The position numbers were made by a program, and so were the translations under genes. This document shows, piece by piece, positions 35,901 through 37,659 of a stretch of 37,659 bases of DNA (the stretch's first letter is position 1; every line of letters starts with the position of its first letter). The notes beneath the pieces are model-generated. The model made no database searches. It saw only the letters and a program-made list of their open reading frames with translations, and had not been told where the DNA came from. This DNA comes from Stramenopiles sp. TOSAG23-6. Taxonomy: Eukaryota > Sar. Location: contig LT635939.1 of assembly GCA_900128565.1 (NCBI GenBank), positions 1 through 37,659 of the forward strand, written 5' to 3'.

Positions 35901-37563
35901 TGCTATAAAATTGAGTAGTAGATCACTAAAGGTGGAAGCTGTGTCGACTGATAAGAAAACACTACGAAAAAAAATTATTTTTATTACTTCGTTTTATTCT
36001 ATAACTGATTTTTATATACGATTACTCGTATATGATCCGAATGTTTCACGAAAAGCAGATCTTTTACTGAATAAGAAAGAGTTGTTGAAGGAGTGTAAAT
36101 CGAATAATATTGTTGTACCTAAAACATCAGAAGGTGATGAATTGACTTTAACAGTAGTTCATTCATTATTAGATGCACTTTTTCCAAGAGTTAAATTGAT
36201 TATTAATCAAAATATGATTGATAATCTTGAGAATATTCATGATGATGATGATGTAGCTTATATGAAAATTGTTTTAAAAGAAAAAATTAGCAAATCTGAA
36301 TTAGCGGTATTAAAAGCTCAATCCTTACCACGCAAGGAAATACTTCAGGTAGGAATTACAGTACCTATTGATGGTCAGTATCTTCCAGTGATTGCACAGA
36401 TCGAGGAAGAAATTGTTCATAAAAATGGTGAAAATGTTGATGATGAAAATAAAGTAGGCAAAATATTCATTACATTGTATGAACCTGCTACATCTGCAAC
36501 ATCAGAACTATTATTAGAACCTGATGCGTATCATGCATTACTCTCATGTGAAGCACTATCTCATTATAAACCTATTTCATTACCTACAGACTCACTAGTA
36601 GATGGCGATGACACAAAATACTTGTACATTTTAAGTGAGCTTAAACTTACTCGAAATCCTCAATTTACATTGTCTTTATCAAAAGTGGCTCAAACATGTA
36701 TATCATTAAGGCAAACATTTGATAGTGTGAAAACAGCAGCAATAACTACGAACAATGAAAACAACGACAAAAAAAAAGATGTGATAAATATTGGTGAATT
36801 TAGACAATTGGTACATAAAATGAAATGGGACATTAGTGTTGAGGAATGTATCGAACTGCTTAGTAAAGCAGATTTAATTAATACTGAGGTTGATGAACTC
36901 ACATTTACTTTTGCCAATTTCGAATTTATTAGTCAAGAACGAATTGAATATCGTGCAGAGCGTATGGAAATGGAAGTAGCTATGACAAAAAGAAGGAAAA
37001 GTGTTGCTGAACCACCTTACAGTGAACTACCTGACAAACCTGGATGGCTTGCTCCCCGCTTTTTTTTACGATTAGATCAGTCTAGCCTTCGGAAAGGTTG
37101 CAAATCTTTTAGAGATGAAGAAGCGCTAGTTTTGTTACAAGGTACAATTAATGATTCAAATATCCTCCATTCTGAGGATTCAAAAACTATTGATAATTTA
37201 TGTGTTTGTGGTATAACAAAAGAAAATGTTCGCGAGAATGAACATTTTTGGCATGCTATTTTGAGCACGGGAAAGCACTATTTTTTATCGGAATATGCAT
37301 TTGAAGACAGGTTTGTGGATTCCAGTGAGAAATTATTAAAAGAGCATTTTGTGCTGTGTAATTTAGAAGAAGTAAAGAAATACGCTACTACTGTGAAAAG
37401 TAGCAAAAGTGATAATAAGAATGAATATCGTTGTAGGATTACTGGAACAGACCTGTGTGATTGGAATGAATGCAATACAATTTATCATGCATTCATGGCT
37501 GGAGATCGGTCATATTTATTGTGTAAACGTGCATTTGAAGAGAAATTTTTTGAAGAAAAATAA
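29983..37563 (+). CDS. Giant IQ-motif protein with dynein-stalk-like region
   Basis: A 2526-codon protein. Residues 1-680 are basic and disordered, then a charged coiled coil. IQ motifs lie at about 684-790 (AAIILQRIARGKL, CALFIQQGFRAKNAR, AATKVQRTIRGFLDR, AATLMQNSFRFSQG), which bind calmodulin or myosin-light-chain-type partners. Residues about 1156-1276 resemble the dynein heavy-chain stalk and microtubule-binding segment: GMQRPPNVGTVLLMEAL, LLAFPEQLFRRLRE, DSIPQRNLRVLRQYI, then LLDWVETVIKYAG. No AAA motor Walker motifs are visible, so it is not a dynein. From about 1410 to 2220 a beta-rich unit recurs at least six times (core like Y-x-P-x-T-S...L-x-L). An EF-hand-like pair follows near 2250-2320, and the C-terminus has Cys/Trp-rich strands. 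The start is the first ATG after the shared promoter. An axonemal or cytoskeletal role is inferred. Confidence 0.75.
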   Translation: MDWDSRVPLSQEMPEYKAVDDPFCPLAKSRRYQKATYRFQKKLLRDQKSAKRRRISQKRERKRGDPLFQRRPRSKSLTKMKKMKKKTLHRQYEKGVVLASMRPMSPPNVSARPMSPRPVIGQADGEGIPLKSTNWEKGGVTFASPTNIAPNSESGDGSYELEILKCILLREGYLHRISDICKRENTLEPKQMFGRLIDLLDLLRQSSVETVEAISTWKHSFDRPKSFLWNGINYLLKMPSDTSYLDKYEPLRKWLGFSLSRNPFIMPVRLDKRVKTPKRRTPAQRLRDGKRTINTDEMDAELRDVGLSSVLEMYGGQHEERGGDLHSKKDSFLEIGTGALHIEMSRKAKNLLPGGTKLSDHSRIGDPYKSKHTKSSRGSIIAANASTITMKMMPTQIGDFDLERIRYCEKVILAEESTHGRYVLNKYGKYVPEVLETRREAVGLGFGASTMLNGDDARNAALKAMSEFTIDTANNNNNNKNIDDNHKTKSINIKSTQAGRRRAQKEGGLLFPLASKQSIGRQQKPNSHSRPARQDAEIRRMSNDISEMANNLRMMQYDIEKEEKEIKATEASLIASSQESGDIDNTEKINTSQLQNSMSTLRGGSDHRRFHRRIQELTVRKKEYQRHKLELKERQRKLNKAKELRHSQRSKEKKHQDEVHAKKIENKKLEGEEMETTVIEDYTMDEKAAIILQRIARGKLSKLFTNRRRIQFNRCALFIQQGFRAKNARKSLATNKVERIAATKVQRTIRGFLDRIVTRKMRDSRRKENAATLMQNSFRFSQGKKRTNLRRKLVEAKKAAVRVTEVILPFDLNELLDIKPPAPVPVLHLMRSVMMLMSIPTKKDIEDVVNIEKKKKKKRIKSSEKSTGLQVRELSWGKCVNFGKKEYFIESLRSMAVDAYQETLLLSSAMIRQVSIYFLDPKFTPVEISKIESGGYAARLLLVWVQSLVTVHNMLNHFTSWENRRPSKCLYILHNNSTNVEGKESNDEENEQVVLKKKYLSSNRYVPDFAIPHPIARPRPVIVAAARETPTQCKELLLANLLTALPGTFVRIDVVPINVGVVQNAFDVGNSVVLDVHIGQGAAARKAFIEQFQTLRDTLHPRPMCILLQGHRLNRNGGSDATLGVAPELQNRMPDYTIKKLLERAAESLYCLGRDGNYEILKNLSGMQRPPNVGTVLLMEALIILFSPHHGFKSPNRSVSMVTWPASQKLLAFPEQLFRRLRECEIDSIPQRNLRVLRQYISHSRWPTRDDVYAGDLGPIARLLDWVETVIKYAGALEGEGGKAPKILKGDGLFSSTVVVTDEMPNNRLFTALLWPVLRDLKVYAQARKIQQRHTVCSVFFESKTLFFFVYVPELGHRYHTSLPVAWIEGSLAPNSVETLSDPRPAPETTVQLYQRLAELLRFDRFTGKLLISRKLARLKRESIRIGRHLITLTVSELSFGHLVIQGYEPETSKLFSLNIGPEECEQIEADADEYELKEIQSKDSRKIMHCLMDRLYFRRGRLRIRYNGGSGKKIFEKGIQVNNNTVICTIFASHWGLRIKTYLPHTSDTYVFRLSTREQLELLGTISQSQQSIWVRKLIGLIQIKGGEIMMNRRLYSEVVKVNSTYLTIEAHVLGFDGGLTISCYKNDNSGKFVLPIVDSDIIELVQSKVEVTDGKDIWPRPDDRLARDKVIRALFHSVQWQLMDYSVVPPVDIEEGHILMLGKDPQNPISSAREEIQFEDVAGLSIADTITRGKRSKSRRSSPRLKSKSPRLKLKSPRLKSKSPRLKSKQQMKEIEQEIEKPNENDTSTVDNMKTNVKYKNKELALREEEKKLAKLGVDASRHGRLLIAKVTRKGGRLLTLSVYDDESKFKTDIRIVAYDASLSVGAVCYLKWDEVELAVGQRFDLLSSEKRIEMAKYLVNERVRVLPIAVAQEEDIGKLRIGKHVHDNDFVIRISECRRYTHDRVTPLRSVLKNLLKPSESLILDRRFPTAIKLSSRSLKVEAVSTDKKTLRKKIIFITSFYSITDFYIRLLVYDPNVSRKADLLLNKKELLKECKSNNIVVPKTSEGDELTLTVVHSLLDALFPRVKLIINQNMIDNLENIHDDDDVAYMKIVLKEKISKSELAVLKAQSLPRKEILQVGITVPIDGQYLPVIAQIEEEIVHKNGENVDDENKVGKIFITLYEPATSATSELLLEPDAYHALLSCEALSHYKPISLPTDSLVDGDDTKYLYILSELKLTRNPQFTLSLSKVAQTCISLRQTFDSVKTAAITTNNENNDKKKDVINIGEFRQLVHKMKWDISVEECIELLSKADLINTEVDELTFTFANFEFISQERIEYRAERMEMEVAMTKRRKSVAEPPYSELPDKPGWLAPRFFLRLDQSSLRKGCKSFRDEEALVLLQGTINDSNILHSEDSKTIDNLCVCGITKENVRENEHFWHAILSTGKHYFLSEYAFEDRFVDSSEKLLKEHFVLCNLEEVKKYATTVKSSKSDNKNEYRCRITGTDLCDWNECNTIYHAFMAGDRSYLLCKRAFEEKFFEEK
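35212..35295 (+). repeat. 21-bp tandem repeat, 4 copies, encoding SPRLKSK
   Basis: Four consecutive 21-bp units encode SPRLK(S/L)K, a basic Ser-Pro linker in the IQ protein between two beta-rich units. Such S-P-x-(K/R) sites are typical phosphorylation targets and can bind DNA or microtubules through charge. Confidence 0.95.
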
Positions 37564-37659
37564 AAAAAAAGTTTTCTTTTTTTTTTTATTTTCAAACGCA
37601 AACGAACGCAAACCTGCTCTTTTTTTTTTTTTTTTTTTTGACTAGTAGTAGTCACGAGT
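37564..37659. other. 3' spacer with long T tracts
   Basis: Downstream of the IQ gene there are A9, T10 and T20-type homopolymers (the longest at about 37620-37639). No gene is visible before the window ends. Confidence 0.7.

Overview
The window is nuclear DNA of an unidentified flagellated microbial eukaryote. It is visibly AT-rich and compact: about twelve protein genes on both strands, mostly separated by 90-380 bp, nearly all as long uninterrupted reading frames. Eukaryotic identity rests on the families present: an EMAP/WD40 protein, an IQ-motif protein with a dynein-stalk-like segment, a PPR-type organelle protein, a multi-OB RPA1-like protein, a SAM-domain protein and an LYR-motif protein. 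At least one short spliceosomal intron is plausible (GTACG donor, CTAAC branch point, T tract). Ten of eleven assignable stops are TAA, one is TAG and none is TGA; the standard code fits. I cannot place the organism more precisely. Scattered N bases sit in or next to homopolymer tracts and split two genes artificially.

Layout. 1-4.4 kb: three plus-strand genes (an unrecognised 5'-partial protein, a Tudor/Agenet-like protein, and an LYR-AlgH/UPF0301 fusion). 4.6-7.9 kb: a three-part enzyme joining a DegT/DnrJ-type PLP sugar aminotransferase, an ATP-grasp ligase and a HAD hydrolase, broken by an N-rich stretch and an A11 tract. 8.05-12.4 kb, minus: a large PPR-like, probably mitochondrial protein. 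12.55-15.27 kb, plus: a multi-OB-fold RPA1/RADX-like protein. 15.4-17.9 kb, minus: a SAM-domain coiled-coil protein with two tandem repeat arrays. 18.3-19.8 kb, plus: a putatively secreted or luminal, charged coiled-coil protein. 19.9-20.2 kb, minus: a small single-membrane-span protein. 21.05-21.9 kb, plus: a small protein with a DG-rich beta-repeat N-terminus.

22.0-29.7 kb, minus, and 30.0-37.6 kb, plus, are two giant genes (2568 and 2526 codons) transcribed divergently from a shared 293-bp spacer. The first is an EMAP-like WD40 protein with a long coiled-coil N-terminus. The second carries IQ motifs, a dynein heavy-chain stalk-like region and a degenerate beta-rich repeat. With the 21-kb gene they suggest an axoneme or cytoskeleton neighbourhood (inference).

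The most interesting content is the aminotransferase/ATP-grasp/HAD fusion, which resembles a bacterial surface-polysaccharide gene set collapsed into one eukaryotic gene; the LYR-AlgH fusion; the dynein-stalk-like region outside a dynein motor; and Asn-Lys-Thr-rich low-complexity inserts that recur in sense orientation in unrelated genes.
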